Assembly (NCBI GenBank): GCA_910822075.1
Contig: CAJVGC010000582.1
Location: forward strand, 19,813,784 to 19,877,783
Direction of reading: 5' to 3'
DNA length: 64,000 bases
Source of the DNA: Senecio squalidus
Lineage: Eukaryota; Streptophyta; Magnoliopsida; Asterales; Asteraceae
The notes under the pieces were generated by a model that did not search any database, was not told where the DNA came from, and was given only the letters and a program-made list of their open reading frames with translations. Each line of letters starts with the position of its first letter. Position 1 is the stretch's first letter. A program made the position numbers and the translations under genes. Below, one piece after another: positions 23,642-36,500 of this stretch.

Positions 23642-26107
23642 TTGTGGGAAGTGGTTCAAAATTGTAACAAATCCATAACCATTGCAACTGGAAGCACAGA
23701 AGCTGCTCCACCCACAGATCAAGAAAAGAAACAAAGACATATAGAGAGTCAAGCCTTAAGCAGCTTGCTGTTGGCTATTCCAAATGACTATCAACACAAG
23801 TTTTGCAAATTCAAAGATGCAAAGACTCTCTGGGAGGCACTAGAGAAAAGGTTTGGTGGAAATGCAAGCACTAGAAGAAACTATAAGGAGGTCCTGAATC
23901 AACAATTTGAAACCTTCAAAGCATGAAGAGGAGAGACACTAACCCAGATCTTTGACAGATTTAACAGACTGTCAAGTGAAATGGAAATAGTGGGTATTAC
24001 CATCTCCAAAGACACTCTAAACAGGAAGTTCCTAAGGTCTCTTCCTGAAGAATGGATTCCATACACCATCAACTATAGGCAAGGATATGCCTTGGAAGAA
24101 ATGGAATTAGATGATGTTTTCAATGAGCTGAGAGTGTTTGAAGGGGAAGTAGACTCAAAGAAAGGTCAAACAAGCAGCAGTCCACAAAACATTGCTTTTG
24201 TATCGTCAAAAGCACCTGAAGTAAATACAACTCCTTGTGACCAAGGTTTTGTAGATGGTGGAAGTGGTACTTCAAAAGGACCACGATATGAGAACATAGA
24301 TGACACAACTAGAGAAGCCTTTTTTACCAGCCATGTGAACTCAGGTTTGATTATTGATGACCTGGAACAACTCAATGCAGATGACCTTGAAGAAATGGAT
24401 CTTAAATGGCAAATGACCATGTTAAGTGTTAGAACAAGAAGATTCATTCAAAGGAGTGGAAGAAGAAATTTTGCTTTCAAAAGAAATGACAATGCTGGTT
24501 TTGACAAAAGCAAAGTAAAATGCTATGAATGTCAAGAACCGGGTCATTTTGCAAGAGAATGTCCAAACAAGGATAGTACTCAAAAACGTGCACAAAATTC
24601 ACACCATGAAGGAAGACAAGGAGGATTTCAAAGAAATCAAAGCAACCAAGAGAAACCTTCCACAGCTTTCACAACAACAACAACAAATGATGAAGAAGGA
24701 GGGTATGATTGGAGCTTTGAAGCTGGTGATGCAGTGACTAATCATGCCTTGATGGCTGATGTGAATGAATCCATTCCAAATGAGGTACTTTCAAACCTTT
24801 GTACTCCAAACTGCATTAAACAACTGAAATAATACAGGGATCACAACCAAACGGTTTGTGATGAACTGAAATTGGCCAATCAAAGTAGAAATGAGTATAG
24901 ACACATCATAATTAGTTTTGAAAACCAAGTCAAGGCATACCAACAAAATGAACTAAAATATGAAGAAAAAATTGAGTTTTTGACATGGGAAAGAAACAGT
25001 GCATTAAAAAGGGTTGATGCCATAGAGATCAAAATGGTCGAGACCAAGCTAGAATGTGATCAAATCAAGTTGTCAATAACTAAATATGAAAAATCTTAAA
25101 AAACAATGGATGAAATCCTAAAAATTCAAATCCATGGCAAGTCAAAAGAAGGAATTGGTTACAACAATGTGTCACCACCATTTAACCAAAATTATATTCC
25201 TTCAACCCCTGATTATAACATTCAGAAGGAGAATGAAAATTTGAAAGACTTGATGAACCCAGACCCTGTCAAAATTGATGTTGAAAAGGATGTAAAAGAA
25301 TTGTTTCCAAAATTATTTGAAAAACCAATTACTCCTGTCAAAATCATCTCAAACAAACCAGTCATTCAAACGTCTCAAACTGTAAAGAAATCAAAAGTTC
25401 AGACTGCTAACAAAAATGAAGCTTCAACGTCAAAGAACTTTAAAAAATTAAAACCTGTGCCAATTAAAATTGCACAAAAACCTTTGACGATTGAAAAATC
25501 AAAAGTGTCAAATCAAATTAAACATTCGTGTAACTGCGCTAAAACTCCACCACGTGAAAATCAAAGAAACTTGAACAATTTAATGACACAACGAAATCCA
25601 AACTTCATCAAATCTGAAACCAGATGTCGCTACGTCTGTGGTAAAATTGGACATATTGCAAAAAACTGTTATTATAATCATGTGTTCAATGGAAAGGGAA
25701 AAAGAATTTCAAACACAGTAAATACTGATATCAGTAGAAACTCTGCTAAGGCAAAGATATCTACTGACGTCAGTAGGAACACTGTAAAAAGAAAATCTGA
25801 AAAGACTAAGAGTACTGACAACAGTAGAAACAAAACAAAAACTGATGTCAGTAGTAAAAAGTCTCCGAAGGGTGTGATTACTGATGTCAGTAGTACCAAA
25901 ACGAAAACTGACATCAGTAGCAACAAATTGTGGGTCATCAGTAGAAACAACAAAATTCACAAAATCACTACTGCTTCCACCCCTGACACCAAAATTGCTA
26001 AGACCACAACCCTTCATGCATCATCTCTTTACTTAAAGCAATTTGATTACAATGATGCTAAAGGTCAACCCAAGACAACCATGGCTTGGGTTCCTAAAAG
26101 GAATTAA
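23642..26107 (+). pseudogene. Copia gag region (interrupted)
   Basis: This is the retrotransposon capsid/nucleocapsid region, with a UBN2-type gag domain at its start. It reads in one frame from 23642 but is cut by stops at 23924-23926 (TGA), 24830-24832 (TAA) and 25097-25099 (TAA). A CCHC zinc knuckle, CYECQEPGHFARECP, lies at about 24521-24565. A second, degenerate knuckle lies at about 25626-25670. A coiled-coil-like Glu/Lys-rich stretch occupies 24870-25100. Near 25720-25935 a Thr-Asp-x-Ser-Arg/Ser-Asn repeat is encoded by near-palindromic ACTGAyrTCAGTAG words. The N-terminus is missing with the 5' end of the element. Confidence 0.85.
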
Positions 26108-26149
26108 CCCGTTTTCATGTGCAGAGCAAGCCAACAGTCTAAAGAGGAG

Positions 26150-27674
26150 GACTATGGAAATTATGGCATGTTGATAGTGGCTGCTCAAGGCACATGACTG
26201 GCAACAAAGACTTCCTTCAAAACTTTGTTGAATATGATGGAGGTTATGTTGCATTTGGGGGAAATTCCAGAGGAGGAAAAATAACTGGCAAAGGGACAGT
26301 TACTTGTGGTAGAATGAGATTTGACAATGTTCTGTATGTCAAGGAGCTGAAATACAACCTGGTAAGTGTATCTCAGGTATGTGACAGCAAGAACCTTGTC
26401 CTCTTCACTACAAAAGAATGTATAATTCTTGATCCTAGGTTCAAAATTGATGAAAGCATGATCATTTTGAGAACACCAAGGAGAGAGAATGTATACTGTT
26501 TGGATATGGCCAATGCACAGTTGGAAAAGGAACACTGTTTTATATCAAAAGCATCTTTAGATGAGTCTTCTTTGTGGCACAGAAGAATGTGTCACATGAA
26601 TTTCAAAAACATGAATAAACTTGTCAAAAATGATCTTGTAAGAGGTCTACCTCAAAAGGAATTTAATGTTTTGACCATTGTGTTTCTTGTCTTAAAGGCA
26701 AGCAACACAAAGTGTCTCATAAATCTAAAGAAGTTAATTCAAATGATTCTATTTTACAACTGTTGCATATGGATCTTTTTGGCCCAACCCATATCCAAAG
26801 CATGGGAAAGAAGTCATATTGTTTGGTTATTACTGATGATTACTCACGTTTTACTTGGGTTTTCTTTCTTAACTCTAAAGATGAAACATGAGAAATTCTT
26901 AGATCTTTTCTTGTTAGGATAGAAAACACAACAAATCAAAAGGTAAAAACCATTAGATGTGACAATGGGACAGAATTTAAGAATCATGACATGAATGTGT
27001 TCTATGAGAAGAAAGGCATAGAAAGACAATTTAGTGCCCCTAGGACTCCTCAACAAAATGGTGTTGCTGAAAGAAGGAATAGGACTCTCATAGAAGCTGC
27101 ACGTTCTATGTTAGCAGATGCTAAGTTTCCCATCACTTTCTGGGCAGAGGCTGTCAATACTGCATGTTATGTTCAAAATAGAGTGTCAATTGTAAAATCA
27201 TGTACAAAGACCCCTTATGAGCTCTTTCGCAAGAGAAAGCCACTCATAAGCTTCTTAAAACCATTTGGGTGTCCTTGTACAATTTTAAACACAAAAGAAC
27301 ATTTAGGAAAGTTTGATAGCAAAGTAATTGAAGGATTCTTTGTAGGTTACTCATCACAAAGTAAGGCATTTAGAGTTTATAACATCAAATCCAAACTTGT
27401 AGAAGAAAGTGCCAATGTTACTTTTAATGAGAAAACATTGAATGCTAATGGTAGTGGTCCTGATTGGATATTTGATATAGATGAACTAACCAAATCTTTA
27501 GGATATCATTTTGTAGTCAGTAATGATGCGGGAACAGGTACAAAATCAGCTGAAGCTTCAAGTTCAAAGGGTCCTACTGATCAGTATCAACCAGGTGCAA
27601 ATACTGATCAGTACCTATCCACTGAAGTTTCTACTGATCAGTACATTCAGAGGCCAACTACTGATCAACTTTAA
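26150..27674 (+). pseudogene. Copia protease and integrase region (interrupted)
   Basis: The aspartic protease signature HVDSGCSRHMTG is at about 26163-26198. The GAG-pre-integrase zinc motif WHRRMCHMN follows near 26575, and the integrase core has DNGTEF near 26960 and PQQNGVAERRNRT near 27048. The region is broken by a frameshift upstream of the protease motif (26105-26160), another near 26670, a TGA at 26889-26891 and a TAA at 27672-27674. The last 100 bases encode repeated TDQY units, again from the CTACTGATCAGTA word. It is not functional as it stands. Confidence 0.85.
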
Positions 27675-27695
27675 AACAAAGAACATGAAGGATTT

Positions 27696-29612
27696 GTGTA
27701 CTTCGCTGTCTACACTGCTGATCCTCCAAGCATTGTTCAATCTCAAGCAGTTGTAGAAGATCAAGAAGAAACTGAACCACAATCATCTCAAGAAGAAGAA
27801 GTTCCACAAGCTGAAGATGTTCCTTCACCTGAGATAATTTCAAGCAATGATGGTGATGCTCAATATGATGAATCTCTACCATCTGACAATGAGGGGGAGA
27901 TTCCAGACACAAATGACACCAATCCGGGATCAACCATTGCAGAGGACATTCATCCTTCTCAAAGAATCAACATGGAACATCCAATGGAACAACTCTTAAG
28001 TGACTTGAATTCTTCAGTTCAAACAAGGGGAAGACTGCACATAAGTCTAAATGAATGCTTGTTTGCATGCTTCATTTCTCAAATGGTGCCAAAGAAGGTA
28101 ACTCAAGCATTGAAAGAACCAAGCTGGGTTGAAGCAAGGAAGGAAGAATTGCTTCAATTCAAACTTCAAGAGGTGTGGACATTGGTGATCTTACCCAGTG
28201 GAAATAGGGTAATTGGAACCAAATGGATCTTCAAGAACAAGACTGATGAGAGAGGCATTGTCATCAAGAACAAAGCCAGACTAGTTGCCCAAGGATACAC
28301 TCAAGAAGAAGGCATTGACTATGATGAAGTCTTTGCTCCTGTAGCTAGAATGGAGGCAATTAGTATCTTTCTTGCTTTTGCATCATTCAAGGGATTTACA
28401 GTCTACCAAATGGATGTCAAAAGTGCTTTCTTGTATGGAAAGATTGAAGAAGAGGTTTATGTGTGTCAACCTCCTGGTTTTGAATATCCAGACTATCCTG
28501 ATATGGTATATAGGCTTGACAAAGATCTATATGGCCTTCATCAAGCTCCAAGAGCATGGTATGATACTCTTTCATTCTATCTGCTGGAGAATGGGTTCAA
28601 GAGGGGAGCCATTGATAAGACCTTGTTCATAAAGACTGTGAAAAAGGACATTTTATTGGTGCAAATCTATGTTGATGATATCATATTTGGTTCAACCAAC
28701 ACAAGCTTATGTAAAGACTTTGAAAAGATGATGCACAAGAAATTTCAAATGAGTTCTACGGGAGAATTAAACTTCTTCCTTGGTCTTCAAGTCAAGCAAA
28801 TTCCTACTGGGATTTTCATTCACCAAACCAAATATGTGAATGATATCTTGGTAAAATTTGGGTTTCAAGATAGCAAACCAGCAAGCACTCCATTTGAAAC
28901 ACACAAGCACTTGGAACATGATCTTATGGGAGAAGAAGTAGATGAACATCTTTACAGATCAATGATAGGGTCCTTGATGTACTTAACTGCATCTAGGCTT
29001 GACATCATGTTCAGTGTTTGTGTTTGTGCAAGATACCAATGTCATCCAAAAGTCTCACATTTGACTGCTGTAAAAAGGATATTCAGATACTTAAAGGGAA
29101 AGCAGAACTTGGGTTTGTGGTATCCAAAGGAGTCTCCATTTGATTTAATTGCTTACACAGACAGTGATTATGGAGGGGAGAACATGGAGAGGAAGTCAAC
29201 ATCTGGTGGATGTCAATTCTATAGTTCCAGACTGGTTTCATGGCAATGCAAGAAGCAAACTAATGTGTCCAGTTCTTCAACTGAAGCTGAATATGTTGCA
29301 GCTGCCAGTTGTTGTTCTCAAGTCGTTTGGATTCAGAATCAAATGATGGATTATGGTATGTTCTTTCTTAAAACTCCTATTTTCGTTGACAATAAGAGTA
29401 CAATTTGCATCATAAACAATCCAGTCAAACACAGCAAAACTAAGCACATTGAAATACGTTTTCATTTTATTAGAGATTGCAATGAAATGAAATTAATTCA
29501 AGTTTTAAAAGTTCACACGGACAATCAATTTGCAGATCTTTTCACAAAAGCTTTTGATGTGGGAAGATTTACATTTCTAGTGAACTCAATTGGAATGATA
29601 AATCAAAATTGA
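27696..29612 (+). CDS. Copia reverse transcriptase-RNase H (uninterrupted portion)
   Basis: This is one open frame of 638 codons, in the same frame as the integrase piece but separated from it by the TAA at 27672. Reverse transcriptase motifs include WIFKNKTDERG, QGYTQEEGIDYDEVFAP and the catalytic YVDD near 28668. The RNase H part has TDSDYGG (first acidic residue), SSSSTEAEYVA, VDNKS and the terminal KHIEIRFHFIRD segment. It is the best-preserved part of the element. An acidic linker (27700-27960) precedes it. Because gag, protease and integrase are broken, the element cannot be autonomous. Confidence 0.9.
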   Translation: MYFAVYTADPPSIVQSQAVVEDQEETEPQSSQEEEVPQAEDVPSPEIISSNDGDAQYDESLPSDNEGEIPDTNDTNPGSTIAEDIHPSQRINMEHPMEQLLSDLNSSVQTRGRLHISLNECLFACFISQMVPKKVTQALKEPSWVEARKEELLQFKLQEVWTLVILPSGNRVIGTKWIFKNKTDERGIVIKNKARLVAQGYTQEEGIDYDEVFAPVARMEAISIFLAFASFKGFTVYQMDVKSAFLYGKIEEEVYVCQPPGFEYPDYPDMVYRLDKDLYGLHQAPRAWYDTLSFYLLENGFKRGAIDKTLFIKTVKKDILLVQIYVDDIIFGSTNTSLCKDFEKMMHKKFQMSSTGELNFFLGLQVKQIPTGIFIHQTKYVNDILVKFGFQDSKPASTPFETHKHLEHDLMGEEVDEHLYRSMIGSLMYLTASRLDIMFSVCVCARYQCHPKVSHLTAVKRIFRYLKGKQNLGLWYPKESPFDLIAYTDSDYGGENMERKSTSGGCQFYSSRLVSWQCKKQTNVSSSSTEAEYVAAASCCSQVVWIQNQMMDYGMFFLKTPIFVDNKSTICIINNPVKHSKTKHIEIRFHFIRDCNEMKLIQVLKVHTDNQFADLFTKAFDVGRFTFLVNSIGMINQN

Positions 29613-30328
29613 ATTCAAATTCTCTTTCAAAATTAAACGTCTTTGTGCTTGGTCAATTCTGTAAATTTTTGAGTACACTGCTATACATTGCATATTATTG
29701 AACTGTGTACTAACCAAAATAAATAAATAAATAAATAAATAAGTACTTTGTTACTGATGATCAGTAGATGAAAGGAACTACTGATCATATGTAACTTTGT
29801 CACTACTTATGGATTCCAAGTTTCATGTGTCTACTAATCAGTTGTGGAAACAACTTAGAACGTTTTGTCATGTTGCAAAGACTTTCCTACTGATCAGATG
29901 ACACATACAAGTCATCAAGTGACTACTGACAAAGGAAGAAGTGTAATACTGATCAGTACAAAAGATTTATCTAACTGATCAGTATGAGAGGACTACACGA
30001 CTGATGGAAGACTAGGCGGGGAACTACTGATGGTTGACTATACTGATCAGAATGAAATCTACATACTGATGTGGGTTCCTACTGATCAGCACTTAGAATA
30101 TGAAGGGATGCTGACTCAACATGTTTTCTTGTCGTTTAGTGTTCATTTAATACTGATGAGGGCATTTAAGTCCTTTCCCGACATTATTTGAAAAACTATA
30201 AATGCTTCGTCTTCAACCTTAATTCACTTCACCGTGACCTAAATTGCAAGAAAAATCCTCTGAAGAAAACCATCTTTAAAAAATCAAAAAAAAATTCTAA
30301 AGTCTGCAAATCAAGTTTAAAATCATCA
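29613..30328 (+). repeat. Copia spacer rich in the ACTGATCAGT palindrome
   Basis: This is the non-coding spacer between RNase H and the extra ORF. It contains an (AAAT)n run at about 29718-29740 and at least ten exact or one-off copies of ACTGATCAGT between 29751 and 30160. The same word recurs in the 3' LTR. This position corresponds to the non-coding region where Sireviruses are known to carry conserved palindromic motifs. Confidence 0.75.
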
Positions 30329-30736
30329 ATGGATCTCGAATTCCATGAACAACACAATGCTATGGCATATCTCATAAAAGGCAAAGAATCAGCGGGTTTT
30401 CATTCACTCATAGATTTCTTAAACCGCTCGAAAATCAAATACGCTCTAACTGTCAACCCAACGATTAGAAGTTTACACATCCGAGAATTTTGGGCGACAG
30501 CCACCGCGGGTGACCTAAATGGCGTTCCATGTATAAATGCCACAGTTGATAGAAAGCCAGTCATCATCACCGAAGCCATTATTCGCACTCACCTTCAACT
30601 GGATGATGAAACAGGTACCATTTATATGCCTAAAGAAAACTTACTTGCGATTGTGGGCCGTATGGGGTACCATATATCCCAACGCGTAACTTTTAACAAA
30701 GCACTCCAAGAATTTGGAAACTGTTTGGCCACATAA
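30329..30736 (+). pseudogene. Env-like/extra ORF, N-terminal part, interrupted by the solo LTR
   Basis: This opens with MDLEFHEQHNAMAYL at 30329 and continues to a TAA at 30734-30736. It then continues broken to the solo LTR at 30793. The pattern FW-x-TA, INATVD, ITEAIIRTHLQL matches the extra ORF of copia elements that I know mainly from Asteraceae, often auto-labelled synaptobrevin/longin-like. The true function is unknown. A related ORF with the same motif order (EWWYT, ITITEETIRAALLLP) lies in the second copia element at 54831-55631 (-). Confidence 0.7.
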
Positions 30737-32520
30737 TCCAAACATGTATTTCACCAAAACATAGTACCTGGAATGAAATAAACGTGCCTACTTGTCACAC
30801 CCCGCTAAAGCGGAAACACGAGATGTGAAGAGCTGGAAGATCATTACACGGGTTATAAAAAACATAACGACATTCAAGTCATAGATTAAAATAAAATTTT
30901 ACAAGTTCCAAAGTAATAACCAAATCATAACATTTAGTACGAAATACATCGATAAAGTTTCAAATTAAAATTCCCAAAAGAAAAATGGACAAGTCTTTTC
31001 CCAATATGGTTCTCACGCGACCGCCTTGACCCGTCCATGCCATGCACCTCATGCTTACACTAAGTTTCCTGAAACATAAGATAAAGTGTCAACTACGAAA
31101 GTAGTGAGTGAGTTACAGTTTAAGTTGCTCGGCAAAAGTTTGGTTAAGTATATAAAAGTAAAAGTTTCCAAAAAGGAGGTTTAGCGGAGAAAAGTCGCTT
31201 AAAAATTTATATACTTTTAAAGTTCTAAGTAATGGGCGTGTCAGTGCCCTAAAGTTCGTATAGACCAAGTAGAGTCAGATTTAGTCAAATCATAGTTGCG
31301 GAAACAATCGCTAAAAGTAGTGCGGAGTAAATCGCTAAAAGTTCATAAATTTATGCGTATAAGTAACTAATTAGATTCTTGTATCAACCTCTTGGCATCT
31401 ATAACTTAAGTGTTCACACTAAACCGATTGTTCAACCGTGAGGCCCCTTACCCCGCCTATCCTACGGGGAGTCGTCAAGTTCTTAGTAATATGTACTTAG
31501 ACTGCCATCTAAGCAAGGAACGGTTCTTTCCTAAGTATCGATACCCATAATTACTAAACGGCTCTGAAGTTAATAGTGTGTAAAGTCTAAAAAGCAGTTG
31601 GGCACTAAGTAGTTTTGTTTCAAAAAGAGATAGTCGTCCGTCACTTAAGAGTCATGTTATAGTTCCATCAAGGGTCGGTCTCGCATACAAGCATCAATAA
31701 TTAGTTTAGCCGAAAAGGGGGCAAGCCGGTAAGTTCAAGTAAGCCAGTAGAGCAAAAGTGTTTACGCATAAGAGTTTTAAAGAGTTTGTCCTATATAGTT
31801 CAATAGTTCCAAAGTCATAATAGTTTCATAAAAGTTTCCAAAGTTCACCATAGTTTCATAAGTTCGTAAATAAGTTCAAAAGTTCACAAAGTTGCAATTG
31901 TTCATAATTGTTTTCAAAGTACAAATAATCTTATCTTTCCCCCAAAAATCATGCAAAAATACATTAAGTAAAAGGGGTTGTAACTCACGGATTGCGAAGA
32001 GTAAGAACGTGAAATTCGGTCGGAACGGAAGTCGGGAATCACGGATCGCCTATTGTTACCAAGATAGTTTAATTGGTTAATATCTTATTATGTTATTTAT
32101 ATAATATAATAGATAGAATTTTATTAAACTTTAAGTGTCAAGGTTAAGTAATGTCCAAAATAGTCCGAAATGGTAATTGTCACGATTTTGTCCAAACGCT
32201 CGATTTAACGTTTATTATTATTATTATTATGTTACGGGTGCTTTTGCTCGCTGAAGTGGGTTACATTTTTCTAAGGAAATTTGGGCAGCGCTTCCGCGCC
32301 CAAATTTCATATCCAAAAATGCAATTACCAATTCCGCTCACAATCACCTATAACACAATAATACGTATTAATATAGTTTATTTTATGTCCGAATAGTCCA
32401 CACGAGTCTCAAATGTTATTGTTTTTACTTATTCAGTCCCAAAATTTCATATGTCAAAAAGTCAGCGGGTCGAATATAGTCAAAACGTCAAATAACAAAA
32501 ATTCGGGAAAAAGGTCAGGC

Positions 32521-32555
32521 CTGTGCGCCGTTGTGACCTCTGGAACGGCGCACAG
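32521..32555. repeat. GC-rich perfect hairpin in the solo LTR
   Basis: CTGTGCGCCGTT (32521-32532) pairs perfectly with AACGGCGCACAG (32544-32555) over an 11-base loop. Another ACGGCGCACAG lies at 32597-32607. Confidence 0.9.
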
Positions 32556-33251
32556 AAGCCATATTTTTCACCCGCTGCGTCATCCTGGTCATAGGGACGG
32601 CGCACAGGTCGTGAAATTTCGAGTTTTTGTTGTAAAACGTTTATTTATCCATAGATCTCGACATGCAATAGGTTTAAACTTATTAAAACATCATTTTAAC
32701 AGTTTCTAAAGTATTTAGAGTCAAAAATTCGTGGATTCAAAGGTTATTTCGGTTAAAAACGTTTTTGACCATAAAAAGTCATAAATCTTTATAAAAACTT
32801 ATTTTAAGCCTTTAGAACATACATGCAAGTAACAAAATCAGTATAAAATGAAAAGGGAAAGATTTCTACCGAAGAGATTAGCTTGGATGAGGATTTGGTC
32901 GGATTTAGCTTCGAAAACCTTTACAAAAATAGTCCTTTTTCGAAATCTTTTGGTTTCCCTTGCTCCTCTTGATGTTTCAAACGTTTAGTATGGAATAAAA
33001 TGGTGTTTTTGGTGCTGGAAATCACTGGAAATGAGGAAGTTCTTGAGGTTTTTTAGAGAGAAAAGTTGTATGTGTGTGTTTTTGTTTTTGTAAAATGAAT
33101 ATGTGAAAAGAAAATAAAGATAAGTAATAATAATTGAAGTTGGGACTGTCAAATACAGTAATTGAGTGCCTATTTCCGAGTTTGGTTGGTGGGTGGAGTT
33201 GAGAAATCGAGACATGCAAAGTTTTCAAATTTATTACAAAATCAGTCCTGC

Positions 33252-33284
33252 AGGACGGCGCACAAGGCATATGTGCGTCGTCCT
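33252..33284. repeat. Second GC-rich hairpin in the solo LTR
   Basis: AGGACGGCGCACA (33252-33264) pairs with TGTGCGTCGTCCT (33272-33284), 12 of 13 bases, over a 7-base loop. It shares the word ACGGCGCACA with the hairpin 700 bp upstream. Confidence 0.85.
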
Positions 33285-33551
33285 GGACCAGTTTTGTAAC
33301 AAATTTTGTGTTTTTGCTGTTTTTGTATAATTGTTTCGTTGGACCTTTTCGTTAACTAAAGTTTTAAAGTATGTTACATTATGAACTTAGAAAAGTTCAT
33401 TAGGAGTTTTCTTGGTATTAGGACTTATATAATTTGATTCCGGTTGTGATTCCGACACTGTCGCGGTTCCGGTTATTGAATATTTAAAGACTAGATAGAC
33501 CAAAAGAGACATAGAGTATAAAAATGCACCTGAAATTGGACGGTTGTCACA

Positions 33552-36500
33552 CTACTGCTACTGCAATGGCATGTTTAGCTGATGGCCAGGTATTTAACTT
33601 TTCAAAATTCATTTTTCAAGGGATGCAATGCCAAGGGAAAATTTTTAATGTATCCTAGATTCTTGGCAGAAATCTTTTCAAAGGAAATCCCAAACCTTAC
33701 TCCTCATGAAAACCTTTTCTTGTCTTCCGTACACTCTTCCAAAACCTTTACATCAATGCGGAAGACAGGGAAAATTTTTGATGGTGATGCAGATACCCCA
33801 CTTTTTCCAACTATGTTGGGGGTATCTTTATCTGCTTCTAGAGGTGCAGGATCATCTAACCCAGGTGCATCCCAACCCACACCTCCCAATTCTTCTTCTC
33901 CACCCATTCCTCCCATTGTGGAGCCTGAGGATCAAGAACCTATTGTTGATATTCCAGCCACTGAACACTCTGTTCAAGCTGATGAACCAGTTGATCAAAC
34001 TCTTGATCAAACTGAAGCTCCTGTTCTAGAACCACTTGTTGTACCAAGCACAAGTACACCACCTGTTGAGGTTGGCACACACACCCAAACATCCATGCCT
34101 GAGACCATGTATGATGCAGAGTTGCATGACCACCTTGTTTCTGAGAACCCAATCCCTCAAACCTTTCCTCACACTTCCCTCTTTCTTGGAAGTGATGATG
34201 ATGATAACAATGAAGCTGATGATCTTATCAATCCTTTCTCCTATGAAGCATATAGAAATATTTCAGTCTCAATGGGTACACATGAGGTCTCACCCAACCT
34301 TACAGAGGTAGCCACCAAGGAGATGAGTGGTTATGTGGAAATGGCTCACCCTACTGCTGTTACACCTAGTGTGACACAGGCCAGAGTGATAGGCAATAAG
34401 ACCCAATATACGGCAACTTCACTCTATGAAGGATTTTTTGATCCTTCATGTGAAGGTCCCTGGTGCCAAGAAACCATGGGGGGTACAGCTGATCAAGCTA
34501 GGCTTGATACTGTATCTTTGTTCCAAGATCTGCCTCATGTTGGTACTCAACATGAGAGTGGGAGAACAGTGTGCACATCCAGGAATTGACGAATAAATGT
34601 ACCACTTTGGAGGTTAAGGTGACAAAGCAAGGTCAGGAGATCAAAATGCTGAAGAGAAAATTGACCAAGCTTGCTAAATCTGTCAAAATCTCACACTCCT
34701 CCATGTTGAAAAGAATAAGAACTGGCAAGGCTCTCAAGAAAGTTAGCAAAACCAATCAAGCAGTTCAGACTGAAGAGGAGGAACATGTAGAAATGGTGGA
34801 GAATGTGATTCCTTTGGTGGATAGTGGTGTGCAAACTGATGATGCAACCACTAAGTGGGAGAAATTGGTGATTGCTGAGAAGGAAAATGAAAAGAATGTG
34901 GAGGATGAAAAGAATGTGGAGGGTGCTGACAGTTTTGAGAAGGAAATGGAGAAGCCAACTACTGATGAAGAGGTTGTGATTGAAAAGGAGTTGGAAAAAG
35001 AGCAAAGCCCAAAAGTTGATGAAGCTATAGTGGGTGAGAAGCCATCAGTAGATACTCCATCTACTGATGCTCCAGCTGCTGATGTGCCACCTTCTACTGA
35101 TGCTCCAGCTGCTGACTCTTCAACTGCTGATATCCCAGCTACCGATGCTGCATCTACTGAGCCATCAGCTGCTGACAAAAAAGAAAATTGGAGAATGGTT
35201 GTGTATGGGGATGCAGAAGGAGAGAAGCCTGCTGATCAATCTACTGATGCACCTTCATCAGCATCTGAAGCTCCTAAGGAAGATATAACTACTGATGATC
35301 AAACTCTAGCTAATGTGTTCAGTCCAGATCCTCTGATAGTGGACACATTAACTCAAAATCTCAGTATGTCCATAGATCCAGCTAAGCTCACCAAGGAAAA
35401 TTATGAGAAAGCCAAGGCAGAACTTCAAAAGATTAGAGAAAATGAAGAGAAGGAAGAAAGGAGGAAACAAAGGAAAAAGGCTGAGAAAGAAAAGAGAAAG
35501 GAAAATCAAAAGGTTGGATCTAGCACCCTAATAATCAAAGATCCTCAAGTCCAATCTGAAGCTGATCAACTTATTATGTCTGAGAAAGAGAAGGAGGAAG
35601 CTGCCATAGATGCTGAACTTAAAAGAAAAATACAGCAAGTAGAGGAAGATGCAGAGCTGAGCAGACAAATGCAAAAAGAAGAACAAATGTTGGCTGAAGC
35701 AGAAAGAAGGAAGAAGCAGACTGAACAGACTCTTGAACAAAAGAGAAAAGATGACAAGAAAAAATTTGTTGACTATCTAGTGAAGAAAAGATCAAATCCA
35801 AAGTCTGTGAAGTCAATGAAGCTTAAAAATCTTGCAAATCTTTACAAGGATGTCAAAAGGAAAGAACAAGAGAAGGAGAAAGCTCAGTACATCCTTGAAA
35901 GGAACCTGAACGCAGCACATGATCCCAGAATGGGAGCACCTAGTGGTCTTCTGAAAAGAAATAGAAGTGGGGAAATAAGATCAAAGGTGTCTCAAAACCT
36001 TTCTGAAGTGCCTGCAAGAAGAGAAATTGAAGAGAGAAGAAGGAGAGAGGCTGAGAAAGAGGTTGAAAGTCCTGAGAAGCCACTCAAAAGGAAAAGGACA
36101 GCAGCTGAAGGATCATCAGCAGCTATAGGATCCTCAACAGCTGGAGGATCATCAGCAGCCGGAGGATTCCCAGTTGTTGGAGACTACACAGCTCCTAAAG
36201 GTCTATCATGGAAGGAGAAAGAGGAAGAATTTGAAGCTGCTAAGAAAAGGACATTTCATGACATGGCACAACTTGTGAAGTACAAAGCTTATGAAGAGGC
36301 TAAGCCACTCAACAGGATTGTACCAATCTCTGACTGGTTCAATGTGGTGGAAGAAGGTAGAGACAAAGTGAAGATAATTAGAGCTGATAACTCTTCACAA
36401 ATCATTTCCTCACACAAGACTCTATTCTCCTCCCTGACAAGAGATGAGCTTCAACAGATGCTAGCAATAGGAAGGAAGAAGTATGTGAGGAAGCATCCTC

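Larger units (their letters stand above)
30793..33551 (-). mobile_element. Solo LTR (2759 bp) inside the copia extra ORF
   Basis: The ends are TGTCACACCCCGC at 30793 and GGTTGTCACA at 33551, flanked by a perfect 5-bp duplication CTACT (30788-30792 and 33552-33556). Read on the minus strand it starts TGTGACAACCG and ends TTTAGCGGGGTGTGACA, which matches the ends of the LTR in ERO1 intron 7. There is no coding content; a few short frames are spurious. It is a gypsy-type solo LTR left by LTR-LTR recombination. Confidence 0.9.

Noticed and set aside
25678..26017. Hydrophobic and Ser/Thr-rich frames (-) opposite copia gag
   Set aside because: Antisense shadows of the palindromic ACTGAyrTCAGT repeat.
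34691..35178. Long minus-strand frames opposite the copia extra ORF
   Set aside because: Complement of Glu/Lys/Ala-rich codons; no start context and the sense frame is the known one.
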